NCBI GenBank assembly: GCA_034440635.1
Contig: JAOTON010002121.1
Location: forward strand, 124,001-188,000
Origin: Lepas anatifera
Lineage: Eukaryota > Arthropoda > Thecostraca > Lepadidae
Direction: 5' to 3'
DNA: 64,000 nt
The position numbers and the translations under genes are program-made. The notes beneath the pieces were generated by a model, which was given only the letters and a program-made list of their open reading frames with translations, was not told the origin of the DNA and did not search any database. How positions within the stretch are numbered: position 1 is the stretch's first letter; every line of letters begins with the position of its first letter. Below are positions 46,515 through 58,576 of the stretch, piece by piece.

Positions 46515-46815
46515 TGTACAGAGCCTCCGAGCTCCCTTCGCCATGGTGGAGGAGGTGTTCAAACATACCCCCTCGAACTCGGCTCTTGAGCGAGATAGCA
46601 AAAAAATGCGAAAGCTGGTGGATAGCCCATAACAATTCATGTCGAAACTAATTCGGTCAGTTTTTGCCTCAGGTCAATATTGAGGTAATGACGGGTCAAA
46701 GAAGGTGGCATGTTAGAGAACAGTTTCTGGGCTTTGGCGTCTGAGAGAGTTTAGTGAGACTAATTTTTAGGCACCATTCGCTTCCTCTCGTTACGGCATA
46801 TCAAATGGTGTACAT
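46515..46815 (-). mobile_element. Family E element, tail fragment
   Basis: The reverse complement of E tail sequence: CCTTCGCCATGGTGGAGG, AACTCGGCTC and GCGAGATAGCA, then CAGGTCAATATTGAGG and AAGAAGGTGGCATGTTAG. Confidence 0.75.
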
Positions 46816-46892
46816 TAGCATTACAAACATGTATGTACACTCGTTACGGCATATCGAATGATGTACATTAGCATTACAAACATGTATGTACA
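46787..46892. repeat. 53-bp tandem duplication
   Basis: CTCGTTACGGCATATCAAATG and onward occurs twice, followed by a short GTACATAC repeat. Confidence 0.8.
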
Positions 46893-46919
46893 TACATACA
46901 TAGTTTTCCCATGTGCTTT

Positions 46920-47310
46920 TAAAAATCTGGTGCTTTCTTGGGGATGGCTCGGGCTTTCTCTTTCAAATCCAGGGTCACTGGAAAGGTGGCCCAGTAAAGA
47001 CAAACTTAACCTAAGCACGATTTTATATTGCAATTAATACTCGCCCTGGTGGACCTCCGATCCACCTTGGTCGTCGTGGGGGGTGCTCAAACACCCCCTA
47101 CAATAGTCACTTTCTGGCTCAGGTCAATATTGAGGTCATGGCACGTCCAAGAAGGTGGCATGTTAGATAAGAGTTTCTGGATTCTAGCGTCTGGCAGAGC
47201 TAAGTTAGAATCATTTTGAGACACCACTCGCCTCCCCTCGTTACGGTGAATCGAATGATGTATGGTATGACTATACTATGTCAGGTCAAGGTTTTCTCCG
47301 CTGGGTTGTT
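46920..47310 (-). mobile_element. Family E tail fragment with duplicated flank
   Basis: Starts at TTAA 47034-47037 (TACTCGCCCTGGTGG, CAAACACCCCC hairpin) and runs into E body to about 47310. The bases before it (GGGGATGGCTCGGGCTT, then CACTGGAAAGG) match those before 51400. Both copies therefore carry the same outside DNA. Confidence 0.65.
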
Positions 47311-47581
47311 AAAGCGTTCGCTCTCACCACTGAGAGCGAAGGTGGTAGCTGTGAGGCTGTGGTGAATGAGGAGCGTAGCCCTACCATAGGCAGATCCAGG
47401 GGAGAAAGGGGAGGGGCACCACGTGCCCCCCATCGACCCTCGGTGCTCCCTGAAATGGACACGGTGCCCCCCTGAAAGGTCGATGGCGCCCTCCTGAAAT
47501 GTCGCTTCCCACCCACCCCCCCAGGATGCGAAAATCAGCGCCCCCGATAGGATTTAGTCGTAGGTAGAGTGGTCCCGATAG

Positions 47582-47935
47582 GTCGAGTGGTCAGCGTAGC
47601 TGGCTTTCACGCAGCCGACCCGGGTTCAAGGCCCGGCGGCTTCCTGAACAAGAAGCAAGCTGGCTCCGAGGAACCTTTCCAATAGTAGAGTGGTCAGCGT
47701 AGCTGGCTTTCACGCAGCCGACCCGGGTTCAAGGCCCGGCGGCTTCCCTGAACAAGAAGCAAGCTGGCTCCGAGGAACCTTTCCAATAGTAGAGTGGTCA
47801 GCGTAGCTGGCTTTCACGCAGCCGACCCGGGTTCAAGGCCCGGCGGCTTCCCTGAACAAGGAGCAAGCTGGCTCCGAGAAACCCTTCCAACAGTGGAAGA
47901 GTTGGCGACGCCATACGACCCTGGCCCAGCGGATC
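47582..47935 (+). repeat. Three tandem 104-bp tRNA-Val-like SINE heads
   Basis: Units start at about 47582, 47685 and 47789. Each has a D-arm region GTAGAGTGGTCAGCGTAGC, an anticodon arm with stem TGGCT/AGCCG and loop TTCACGC (anticodon CAC, valine), and a T arm CCGGG/CCCGG with loop TTCAAGG. Only the last unit runs into the SINE tail (CCTTCCAACAGTGG, then GACGCCATACGACC). The acceptor stem does not pair well, so these are tRNA-derived repeats rather than tRNA genes. Confidence 0.7.
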
Positions 47936-48294
47936 AAAGTCCGAAATATCTATACGTCTCTTGCCAGTTGCAAGAACACGACTTTTCATAGATATTATGC
48001 GTGATTCGGTTTCAAAGGCTTACGCTTGTAAAATGACTCCGGCAAGGAAGTCGAGCACCAGAGCCACGCCGACGCGCCGGGAGTACGGAAATGAAATTGC
48101 CAGTGCATTCTCGAGTTTTTTTCAACTTGATATCGGAATTTTGTTTATTATCAAGATCGTCGCTTTATGGCTGTTTAGAACCAGGGTTTAATAAAATAAT
48201 TTGATAAAATCAAGGAACTCCTAAGCTTGCATTTATTCTGCGAAACAGTTATCGAACAGCGACATTACAAAATTGTACAGTATTCCGATGTGAT
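47936..48294. other. No recognisable feature
   Basis: Short unique stretch between the SINE array and the E element. Confidence 0.4.
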
Positions 48295-51200
48295 TTAACC
48301 CACGCGCCTGGTGGGGGATGTTTGAAGCCCCCATCGAGTTTCTCCGCTGATACGAAAAACGGCGGAGCAAAGCAACGCCGTTCTTGGCACACCTTATCCT
48401 TGATGATTCCGCAACTTTCCCCAAAATGTTAAGTGTAATTCATCTTAGGTCAGGTCACTAGAGCAGGTCAAATAACCTCACCTCCAAAATTTTTAAGGTG
48501 GCATAAGTATGAAATGGGTAAATCTATCGGATTGAAACTTATAACACATAATGGCCCCACCGAGTTATACAAAATGTGTTCCGAGATTTTTCATATCGAT
48601 GACCTAAGGTCAAGTACAGACCCAGAGGTGCAGAAACTTGCCAACTCGGCTACCGGAGTTTGTGACACATTTACGAAAATTGAGGTGCATAATTGTGACA
48701 AAATAGCGATCCTGACTGTATGGTTAAAAATCAAACCACATATTTTCGAAATAGAGAATGAAGCGTGTAGGGAATATTTTAACTTAGCAGCTCTGTTCTT
48801 CAATTGCACAGCGTACCATTAGTGATACAATATTAGTACTGTGTTCAGTTTCTACTGAAACGAGGGACCCCCGCTGCAGAAAACCCGCAAACCGCTGTCA
48901 CAGTTGCCAGATTTTAACATGCAGCCCAATGGTGCCGATTGTTAGTAGTTTGCAGAAAGTTTGCGCCTAGATACCCGAAATGTGACAGTCAATTTTTTCG
49001 AGAAATACACGATTTAGGGCCTATTTAAGGCATTAACGATAACGCAGATACTCTATCAAGTACTTCTCTGTCCATTTTTTCACGTTAAATCAGATTTACA
49101 GTTTGAGTCTCTTTGATTTAGCGGCCCCTATTTCTTCGAATTTAGTATTAAGTACGCCTAAAAGCTACTAATAAAAGTACTAAGTGAGTGAAAAAATAAA
49201 CATAGCTGGGCAGCAATTCTACTTAAACTGCGCAACAGCGACAAGACAAGTTAGAAATGTTTATGTGATGTAGAGCCTGCCAAAAATTTAAACAGGCGGG
49301 AAGCCACTTATTTGAGCGCGTATTTATTAGGTATATTTGAGATAAGTGCAGGCTAAAACTAGCTAGAATAAATATTGCTGCCCATGGCTAATTTAAGATG
49401 AATGTAGGCTATTGTAAGACTGGTGCACTTTCCCATATCAAGCTTGGTTTTTCATTCCTTAGCCTGCTTGTGCCTTGGCTTATTTGTGCCCTAGATTGGT
49501 TAGATAGATTTGGAGCTGGAGGAAGTTGGGAGAGTTGGCGCCAGCAACAGGCTGGCAACAACAGTGATTCAGGTGAGTTTTCATGATCAAATTATCATAT
49601 CAATATTGTACAGATAGCAAATGTGTGCTAATGCAGTCCTCCACAAAGTGTTAACACCCACACTGGAGAGGGGCCTGGCACTAACGTACACTGGAGGGGG
49701 CCGAGTAAACCCCCTTCTTATCTCAGAAAATCACAGCAAATCTCAGAAAGAAATAGACTTCGAAAAACGCTGTTTGGGGGTGTGTCGCTTACTACCAGTG
49801 GTGGTAAGCAACGCACAGGACCTGAACTGCATGGAGTTAAAGCAGGATTCTGACTACACTGGATCTTTCTTTGGTATGTGAATTCCAATGCCTCTGTACC
49901 TATTAGGCCAATAGACATAATTTTACATATGTGCAGGCTAGTTGCCTCAGAGTTTTTACTGCAAGAAGGAATGACCAGGCAGGTGATGATCGTGAGTGGG
50001 ATGCAAATTTTAAGCATTTGATGTGTTTATAAAAATGTTACCTAAGGTCCACTTCACCAACACATCTTAGGTAGATCCAAATACTATGTTGACATTGACA
50101 TTTTTGTCCCTTTTGTTGATATGTGAGATAGAAGTTTAGTGGGGGGGGAAGCTGTGGTTAGGGTTCCCAACTGTGTGTACATGTACGCTCCCATTAATAG
50201 ATAGGTATGTTCCCAATAATAACTATTTTCATGATAATTGCTGCATTTAATCATGGGGAAAAGTACCGTAATTGGAAACACTCCTTCCAAAAATGGAAAC
50301 TTCTTCAAAAGGGAAATGCATGTCATTGGGGGAAACTGCGGTCAGAGTTGCCAATAATAGTTATGACCTCAATACTGGAAAAAATGACCCATAATTGGAA
50401 ATTTTCCTTCCAAAAACAAAAACATGATCTATAAATGAAAACTCAGTTTACTACTTTCATGCTGTAATGGTTTGGTGCTAGAACCTTGTCTGCTGCAAAA
50501 AGTAAGGGACAGATAGAGGACATTCAGCATATTGGAAACAGTATTCAAGTATACAATTATTATTTCCAGCTCTGTGTGACAGAGGAGTCATACGTCGCAT
50601 TGAGTTTGTGACAGCCAGCATACTTTCTGCACCTCTGTACAGACCATGACCTCTCCATTGGAAATGCATGGCAAAAAAAACAGAAATTGGGCTGTATTTA
50701 TGTAGATAAAGCTGATAATACCTTCATATTCTCCAAATCAAAGGGTTCTGCGCCTCTATCTAGGTTCATGCTGCAATTTTTGACCTGTGACCTCTGAGAG
50801 GTCATCTGGAGCTACTTAAGCAGTTTTCAGACTTAAGTAAATAACTTTGCATAACATAATGATACAGCTTTTATGGTGAAAATCTTCTGTTTGGATTGCT
50901 TTTGCAATTCGACTAATATGCATATTGACTATTCTAGGTCAAAAAGTGACCTTGACCTGACCTGAGGTCAGGCCATTTTTGTAATTCGATTTAGTGTGGT
51001 CATATTTTACATCATTCGATTCGAAGTGACGAGAGGAAGCGAATGCTGCCTACAAAATGGTTTTAACTCAACTCTGTCAGATGCTAGAGCTCAAAAACTT
51101 TGCTTAAAATGCCAATGTCTTTGACCTATCATGGCCTCAATATTGACCTGAGCCAAAACGTAACTGATATAGTTTCTTCATGAATTTGTATGAGCTATCC

Positions 51201-51315
51201 ACCAGCTTTCACGTTTTTTCGCTATCCCGCATAGGGGTCGATTTCGAGGGGGTGTTCAAAACCCTCCCCCCACCAGGGCGGAGGTGGCTCGGAGGCCCAC
51301 TGGGGCGCGGGTTAA
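48295..51315 (+). mobile_element. Family E TTAA element, complete, split by a 2-kb hAT element
   Basis: TTAA at 48295-48298 and 51312-51315. The head has CCCACGCGCCTGGTGGGGG, a GTTTGAAGCCCCC hairpin and TTTCTCCGCTGATACG. The tail has CACCAGGGCGGAGGTGGC and CCCACTGGGGCGCGGG. Without the insertion it is 998 bp. The body holds TGACC/GGTCA repeats and ACATCATTCGATTCG. Confidence 0.88.
48623..50637. mobile_element. hAT-type element of 2,015 bp inside family E
   Basis: Ends CAGAGGTGCAGAAA and TTTCTGCACCTCTG are perfect inverted repeats flanked by a perfect 8-bp duplication TACAGACC (48615-48622 and 50638-50645). The sister E copy near 53695 shows the unbroken site. The interior has only short frames (up to about 100 codons) and no recognised transposase or BED finger. 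It is either non-autonomous or heavily decayed. Confidence 0.9.
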
Positions 51316-51498
51316 GAAATATGATGTTTATTGGGGATGACTCGGGCTTCTCTGACGAGTCCAATGCCACTGGAAGGGAGGTCCAGTGAGGACGAATTTC
51401 CCATCCACCTCCGATCCACTTCCACCCGGGGGTGGGTGTTTAAACACCCCCTACATGAGTCACTTTTTGGCTTGGGTCAATATTGTTGTCATGACAGA

Positions 51499-51957
51499 TT
51501 AAAGGGAATGTGGCACCTTCATAGCACGATTTTAATTGATATAGCCAAGTTGTAAAGCAAGACGGAAAACCCGCTACTCAATATATCATCTGTCTTGGAA
51601 CTCGAGATTTCCGTAGAAAAAAGCTAAAACCTACCTGAAGTGTACCCCTCATATACCCTTAGCAGCAAACCACAGTTATTATGGCTGTTGGTGTGACGAC
51701 ATATGCTGACGTCACGGTGGGTATCAGCCAATCGAAGCCCTTGAAGCGTATTGCATATGGTAGTGGTTGCCAGATCATGACATCACCCACAGCCATGTAT
51801 TTATTTCTTTCCCAAGATGAGCATTTTAGAAATCAAAATATTGCGCTTTTTGCACATTTTTCAGAAAAATCATGGACGCCTCCTTGATTTTCGGCTAAAA
51901 GTTCCCCTAATTACAATACTTTCGAGGATTCAACCAAGGTGCCACATTCCCTTTAAC
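51499..51957 (+). mobile_element. Family B MITE abutting family F
   Basis: 459 bp with TTAA at 51499-51502 and 51954-51957. It keeps TGACGTCA (51707-51714) and AGCCAATCG. Its right TTAA is also the left TTAA of the F element. Confidence 0.92.
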
Positions 51958-52973
51958 ACGCGCCCCGCTGGGGTCCCTTGTATGACGCGCCCCGCTGGGG
52001 GGTGTTTTTCGCCCCCTTCCGTATCTCGCTTCCCACGAAAACTAAAGAAAAATTACGGGTGGCGTTCGAAAGCTCTTGACAAGACGAAGAGAATTTATAC
52101 GGACAATTTTTATGTCAGGTCAATATTAAGGTCAGTATAGGTCAAAGATTGTTCCATAGGCTTACAACAGAGCAGAGTACGTTTCCCTCTCTAGATCTGA
52201 CCTCAGAGGAGCTAGAGCAAATCTTTATACATCATTGGATTCCTCTCATCGCGGCGAATCGAATGATGTATAATATGACCTTGCTAGGTCAAAAAGTCCA
52301 AATGAACTGACCTCGACCCTAGGTCAAGGTCACAGAGTGACCTGGTGTGGTCATGCTGCATATCAATCGACTCTCCGTGACATTATAAACACAATGCAAG
52401 CAAAATGAGAGCTTTATCTCAATTCAGTAAGCAGTTATTGGCAAAACAATCACTCTCTGCTCCCGTGACCTAATATGACCTTTGAGAGGTCAGATGTTCA
52501 AAAACTCAACTTTAAGGTCAAGATCGTGGTAAGAATAGACAGTTTGAGGATTTTCAGCCTTATCTATCCAGTATTTCCTGAAAACGTGTCCATTCTATTT
52601 TTCCCCATAGGCTTATAATGGGGTGACCAAAAAATTGACCCCACCTTAGGTCACCAATATAAAAATTCTGAGATAAAAGATTTGTAGACCCTATTGACCT
52701 TATCATATTGTGGAAGTTTCAAACTGATCGGTTTGCTAATGTTCCCTGGACGTTGCTTCAAACTCGTAATTTTAGGTTTTGAGGTCGGGTCACTTGACCC
52801 TGAATAGCTCCTTGACCTGACATGACCGTAACTAAAAAATTTGGTCAAATGTGTAAAATTGATTAGGGATAAGGTACCGTAAGTGTTGTTGTTCTGCGTC
52901 TTTTTTATTTTTTAGCTATCTGGGAAAAACCAGGAGGGGGGCGAATTTCACCCCCTCGCGGGGCGCGTGTTAA
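51954..52973 (-). mobile_element. Family F TTAA element, complete, reverse
   Basis: 1,020 bp with TTAA at 51954-51957 and 52970-52973. It is the reverse complement of 31810-32832 in plan: the doubled-box tail (GCGCCCCGCTGGGG twice) lies at low coordinates and the hairpin head at high coordinates. Non-coding. Confidence 0.9.
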
Positions 52974-53240
52974 AGAAGGTGGCATGTTAGATAAGAGTGT
53001 CTGGGGTCTAGCGTCTGACAGAGTTGAGCTAGAATCATTTTGAGCCACCATTCGCTTCCTCTCGTTAGGGCGAATCGAATGATGTATGATATGGCTATAC
53101 TGGGTCAAAACATCAAAATTACTTTACCTGAGGTCAGGTCGAGGTCACCATCTGACCTAGCATAGTCAATATATCTATCAATTGGCTTTCAATAACAACC
53201 CAAACATAATGGTATCAAATGGTTGGGGCGGTCCCTACAT

Positions 53241-53389
53241 ACCTGATATGTCTGACGGTCTCAACATATCTCAACATGTCTGACTTTGAAAGCAGGCAAG
53301 TAGCGTTTTCCAGCTGTGAACGGTTCTCCAGCTACCGTGGCAATATAGGTGGAGGGAGGGCACTCTAGGACCTCCCGCCCCTGCGCGTG
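53241..53389. other. Possible tail end of another TTAA family
   Basis: GTAGCGTTTTCCAGCTG, AGCTACCGTGGCA and CCCCTGCGCGTGT resemble a decayed D-like tail directly against the next E element. Confidence 0.4.
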
Positions 53390-55629
53390 TCAACCCTCGC
53401 CCAGTGGAGGGGGGATTTGACTACCCCATCCCCCTCAGCGGCATATAAACGGCAAAAACTCGTACCTGGCGCACTTTATCCTTGACCAATTCTGCAACGC
53501 TGCCCAAAATTTGAGGGTTTGGTCATCTCAGGTCAGTTCAGCAGTGCAGTTCAAGTGAATTCACCTGGAAAAACGGTCAGGATAGCCTTGGTAAGGACAG
53601 GGTTAATCTGTTTAATTGAAACTCATATCACATAATATGCCCACCGAGCGCTCCAAAGATTGTCCGGCATTTTCATATCGATGACCTAGGCTTAGTTACG
53701 GACCATGACCTGGTCATTGGAAGTGCATGAAGAGGGGGGGAGGAGGAAACGGGAATTGGGCGGCAAATTGCTATATTTATGTATATACAGTTATTCTCCT
53801 ATTCTCCTATTCTCCTAATCATAGTACCCTAGGCCACTTTCCAGGGTCATGCTGCAAGTTTTGGCCTGTGGCCTCTGAGAGGTCATCTGGGACTTCTGAA
53901 GCATGTTTTAAGACTGGGGTCAATAACTTTGCAGGAAATGATGATATTTTTATTTTGACACCATTACGCTTGGATTGCTAAATTGCGAGTCGATCGATAT
54001 GCTTATTGACTATGCTAGGTTAGATAGTGACCTTGACCTGAACTCAAGTCAAGTCATTTTCATTTTTTGACCTCGTATAGACATAATATACATCATTCGA
54101 TTCGTTTTAACGAGAGGAAGCGCATTGTGCCTAAACATTGTTTTAACTTAACTATTTCAGACGCTAGAGCCTAGCAGCTCTTCTCTAACTTGTGATTTTC
54201 TTTGACCTGTCAGAACCTCTATATTAACCTGAGCCAAAAGTGACTGATTAGTTGTTTAATTAACCTTTGCCCTAACGGGTCCATTTGGACCCCTTTGTCG
54301 TTTTTCACGATGAGAGGCAAACAGCTCGGCTGAGAGCAATGCCGTCCAAAATATGTGAAGCAAATTCAAGTTTACACATTTTGACAAATGTTCAAGTCTG
54401 TGTCATTTCAGGTCATGGAGATATTATGTCTTTCTCAAAGGCCTGCACGATACATTCGCCGTCTTTCTCGCTGCTCTTGATCTAGGAACATCAATGTGTC
54501 TTGAACTAGGTGCTTACAAAGGCTCCAAGCTTCAATGTTCAATGCTTTTGCCTTGATGACCCTTGACCTCTTGAGCATATACGATGGGAATGTGACGTCA
54601 GGTGACCTCATCTGACTCAGGCGAGGTCACATCAATATGCCTGGTCGTGTGATGAGAAGATGGCCGGTAGTTGGCCCCCTATGCTTTGATCAGTGTCTAG
54701 CACTTATCTTGTGGTCTCTATATTTGATCGTCACTAGGCCAACCGAGTTCATGACGTAGGGTGGTCTAATTTCTTAAAATTATGGATACATCTATAGTAA
54801 GCTACCAAGCTTTCATACCTTATAATTTTGGTGGAAAAGGTCATTTGATGTCATCAGCCACGCCACAGGTCAAGGAAGGTCACTGAAGTCCATTGAACTT
54901 TACCATTGTAATCTAACATGTATATTTGCCATTGGTTCTAGCGAGACTTTTGGCCTCTTTCTGGATACGGATCGCCTGGCTTATTGACCTTTGATCTTCC
55001 AAGGTCATTCAAGTTTGGTCACCTAAAACTACAAGGTTTGGCAGGCAGCAGTATATGCTGAGGCAGTCAAGCGCTTTGGAAGTTTTTCTGCTGATAATGC
55101 AGTTGACCACGTGCTGGAAGAGGTCAGCACGAATTATTCTGTATAGGGTTCTAAGTTCAATTGTTGACCTTTTGCAATTTTGTCCACTTAATGATAAGTG
55201 CAAATATTGAAAATACCTCAGAACACGACTGCAATATTTGGTTACCAAAACGAGGCGGATAACCACGGCGTGACTGTGTTTGACTTGATTTTAGCTTGAC
55301 CAGGACATAATTGTGATCTCTCAAGGTTGCCAATTGACCTAGGGTCAACAGATTATATCCTATCGGAAAGTTCATATAATGGACAATACTCTGCAATTTG
55401 CTGCATATTTTTTCCTCTCTTAGTTTCCAACCGGGGTCCGTATGGACCCCGGTAGGGTGATGTAAAATACCCGCGGTATGGCAAGGCTTAATTATTATGA
55501 GCTATCCACCAGCGTTGGCGTTTTTTTTTAGCTATCCTGCATAGGAACCAAGATTGAGAGGGATGTTTGAAACCCCTCCCCTAACCAAGGCGTAGGTGGC
55601 TCGGAGACCCATCGGGGATGGGCTGTTAA
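53390..55629 (+). mobile_element. Family E element split by family G
   Basis: Begins at TCAA 53390-53393 (a mutated TTAA) with CCCTCGCCCAGTGGAGG and ends at TTAA 55626-55629 after CCATCGGGGATGGGC. It contains the empty site (near 53695) that a hAT occupies in the 48295 copy. Interrupted at 54260-55491. Confidence 0.8.
54260..55491 (+). mobile_element. Family G TTAA element
   Basis: 1,232 bp with TTAA at 54260-54263 and 55488-55491. Ends CCTTTGCC and GGCAAGG are inverted. A GGGTCCATTTGGACCC hairpin near the left end and GGGGTCCGTATGGACCCC near the right follow the hairpin rule of the group, and the tail has two diverged box-like stretches. TGACC/GGTCA words are frequent. Non-coding. Confidence 0.75.
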
Positions 55630-56235
55630 ATGGGCTGATGGGGTGTACAGGAGTGATTTTCTTTTGAAGCCTGGCGAAGTTGAAGAGACTGGGAAATAGT
55701 TCCACTTTTTATGAAGAGTTAAAAACGTGAATTATATTTTCTTTCTCAAAATGTAACTGTTGCTATGAATGCGAGAAGATTTTGTCCAGAACTGCATAAA
55801 AATGCAAAAAATAGAGGCTGAATTTCAGCACAAATTTCATTACCCTGTACCTCAAAATATTGCTGGGGAAGCGAAATTGGCTGGCCATTCAACACAGGAA
55901 CATTAGAGGAAGGGCATGGATTTCGCACTGTTCCTACGCCTATGAGATGGCACTTTATGTCTGGCTGTACGCAACTTGGACAGTTTAACCGACTGAGGGA
56001 GGTTTATTAGACTAACTTCTCAGCTTCGCTTTCGCTCCAATACTCGCACAGAGAGTATTTGAAATTTTACAATCGGTTGGAAAGTGCCACGGATATACGT
56101 GCAGTATAAGCATGCATGTACGGATCACAAGAGAACCATATAATTATATTCGTTCTGGATTCCGGATATTTTATCCCGTGGCGCTTGGATCCCTAGCATA
56201 GTAAAAATCTTAACACATAATAATTGTGGGGGCTA
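55630..56235. other. No recognisable feature
   Basis: AT-rich, no conserved frame. Confidence 0.4.
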
Positions 56236-56391
56236 CCAACTATCAGGGTCATATGGCGTCCCCAACTCTTTCCCTTTTGGAAAGGTCTCCCGGGAACCAG
56301 CTTGCCCCTTGTTCCGGGAAGTCGCCGGGCCTTGAACCCGGGTTAGTTGCGTGGAAGCCAGCTGCGCCGACCGCTCTACTACCGCGCCCGA
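56236..56391 (-). mobile_element. tRNA-Val-like SINE, single copy
   Basis: The minus strand has AGTAGAGCGGTCGGCGCAGC, a GCTTCCACGC anticodon-like loop, CCGGGTTCAAGGCCCGG and the tail AAGAGTTGGGGACGCC then CATATGACC. It is the same family as 47582-47935 but with a single head and a complete body. Confidence 0.75.
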
Positions 56392-56394
56392 TAG

Positions 56395-57150
56395 CCGCCT
56401 TAGCTTTTTTTCAGGAGAGCAGAAAACGCCGAGATGCAGCACCACGGTTGAGGGTCTGCCTCTTATCCCATCGTTTGTCCACCATCCTTGAATTTGTTTA
56501 CCCTGGGCCACACTAGGTCAGCTCACCAGGCGAGGTCAAACAAGGTCACCTCACTTCAACTTGTGAGCTCTACCATAGCTACATTTCTAAGCCGATCAAT
56601 GTCAAATTGTCTTCCTGTGATAACCATTTAATGATCAACAAAATTTATATCCATGATTTTCCGATTTAGTGAACTGAGGTCAATGCACTGGGTGACACTC
56701 GCATTAAAAAGCATGGGAAAATATGTGCTCTGTCTGTCAAATGCTCAGATTTTTCCGAACAACATTCTTGGCCACCCTTTCACGGATTCCAGGGGCAATA
56801 TTTGCTCTTTGATCTGAGATCATCACAAGTCACCAGGGGTCACAAATAGTTTTCTGACGATAATAACTAATAATTCTACGAAATCAAGCTAGAGCCCTGA
56901 AGTTAGCGTCATTTTGTTTGTAGCGTCACTGGCTTTAATTTTATATGAATTAAGACTGCTTTGTGACCTTCTGTGACCTGAAATTGAAGAGTTCAAGAGG
57001 AGACATCTCCCATTGCAATAACACGGGGAAAATATTTGTCATGGTATAAAATTCACACAAATGATTGCAAAGCCCCATACGGGAGCAAGCCTTGACAATT
57101 GCCTTTAGGATAAATTATTCAAGCCTCAATATCTCTAATGCTAATCTCTA
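56395..57150 (+). mobile_element. Old family A relic
   Basis: Keeps the A body in order (TTTTTTTCAGGAGAGCAG, CACCGGGTTGAGG-like, GGTCACCTCACTTCAAC, TTGGCCACCCTTTCACGG-like, CAAGCCTCAATATCTCTAAT) with many changes. Both TTAA ends are lost. Confidence 0.65.
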
Positions 57151-57819
57151 GACGGTAATCAAAACTTCCACGCACCACTTGGTGCAAAATCACCGCAGTA
57201 AGTGGAGGAGGGGTGGCGATCTATACATCCACTAAACCATCCGAATGCATCGCTTTCCAAACTTAGAGAATAACAACACCGAGGGATAGCTTTTGGTGAA
57301 GGTTAAAAATTGTCAGACATGTCAATCATAATATGTTGCGTTTACCTACCACCTAACTTGGACTCAAACAGACTCGATAAATTTACATATAATCTAGCGG
57401 AGAGTGCCACGTGTTGAAATGAATACTTTGGATCAACACTAGTCATACTGAGCGACATCAATGGTGGAAATAACTACCTAAATGAGCCATTCATTCAAAC
57501 TAGGGTTACACCATTTGATAACAAGCTTGCTGATACTGCCAGTGTTTTGGGATTAACTCAGCTAACAACTTCACCCACAAGGCCCAACAATAGCTCGGCT
57601 AATCGCAGAGACCAATTTTCATAATTGAAGAAAATATGGTTAAAAGTGGCGCACTCTCTCCTTTCTCGACAATACATCATTTTCCACATTCACAACCCTA
57701 AAAGTAAACACACCGCAAACAAAACTCTCAGGGAAAAAAGTTTGAAACTATAAAAGAATGGATGTCGCCTCTTAATACGTACTTTCAAAGTCAATATTGG
57801 ACTGCTATTATGGAGGGGA

Positions 57820-58576
57820 TGTACTATTTTGGAGGGAGATGTGCAATTTTGGAGGGAGGGTACTATTTTGGAGGGATATGTACTATTTTGGAGGGAGATG
57901 TACTATTTTGGAGGGAGATGTACTATTTTGGAGGGAGATGTACTATCTTGGAGGGAGATGTACTATTTTGGAGGGAGATGTACTATTTTGGAGGGAGATG
58001 TACTATTTTGGAGGGAGATGTACTATCTTGGAGGGATATGTACTATTTTGGAGGGAGATGTACTATTTTGGAGGGAGATGTACTATCTTGGAGGGATATG
58101 TACTATTTTGGAGGGAGATGTACTATTTTGGATGGAGATGTACTATTTTGGAGGGAGATGTACTATCTTGGAGGGAGATGTACTATTTTGGAGGAGATGT
58201 ACTATTTTGGGGGAGAGGTACTATTTTGGAGGGAGATGTACTATCTTGGAGGGAGATGTACTATTTTGGAGGGAGATGTACTATCTTGGGGGAGATGTAC
58301 TATTTTGGAGGGAGATGTACTATTTTGGAGGGAGATGTACTATCTTGGAGGGATATGTACTATTTTGGGGGAGATGTACTATTTTGGAGGGAGATGTCTA
58401 TCTTGGAGGGATATGTACTATTTTGGAGGGAGATGTACTATCTTGGAGGGATATGTACTATTTTGGAGGGAGATGTACTATTTTGGAGGGAGATGTACTA
58501 TTTTGGAGGGAGATGTACTATTTTGGAGGGAGATGTACTATTTTGGAGGGAGATGTACTATTTTGGAGGGAGATGT
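57820..58576. repeat. 20-bp minisatellite, about 37 copies
   Basis: Head-to-tail copies of TACTATTTTGGAGGGAGATG, with recurrent variants TATCTTGG and GATATG and a few one-base losses. Twenty is not a multiple of three, so three frames cycle through one 20-residue period. That explains the 302- and 261-codon open frames. It sits inside LINE 3. Confidence 0.97.

Larger units (their letters stand above)
51330..53240 (-). mobile_element. Family E relic hosting adjacent B and F insertions
   Basis: E tail sequence in reverse (GTGTTTAAACACCCCC hairpin, GGGTCAATATTG) runs to GACAGATTAA at 51502. It resumes after 52970 with TTAAAGAAGGTGGCATGTTAG, which is continuous in the E copy near 46695. Fades near 53240. 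Confidence 0.75.

Noticed and set aside
47685..47743. Functional tRNA-Val gene
   Set aside because: Anticodon and T arms fold, but the acceptor stem does not, and the unit is tandemly repeated with a SINE tail.
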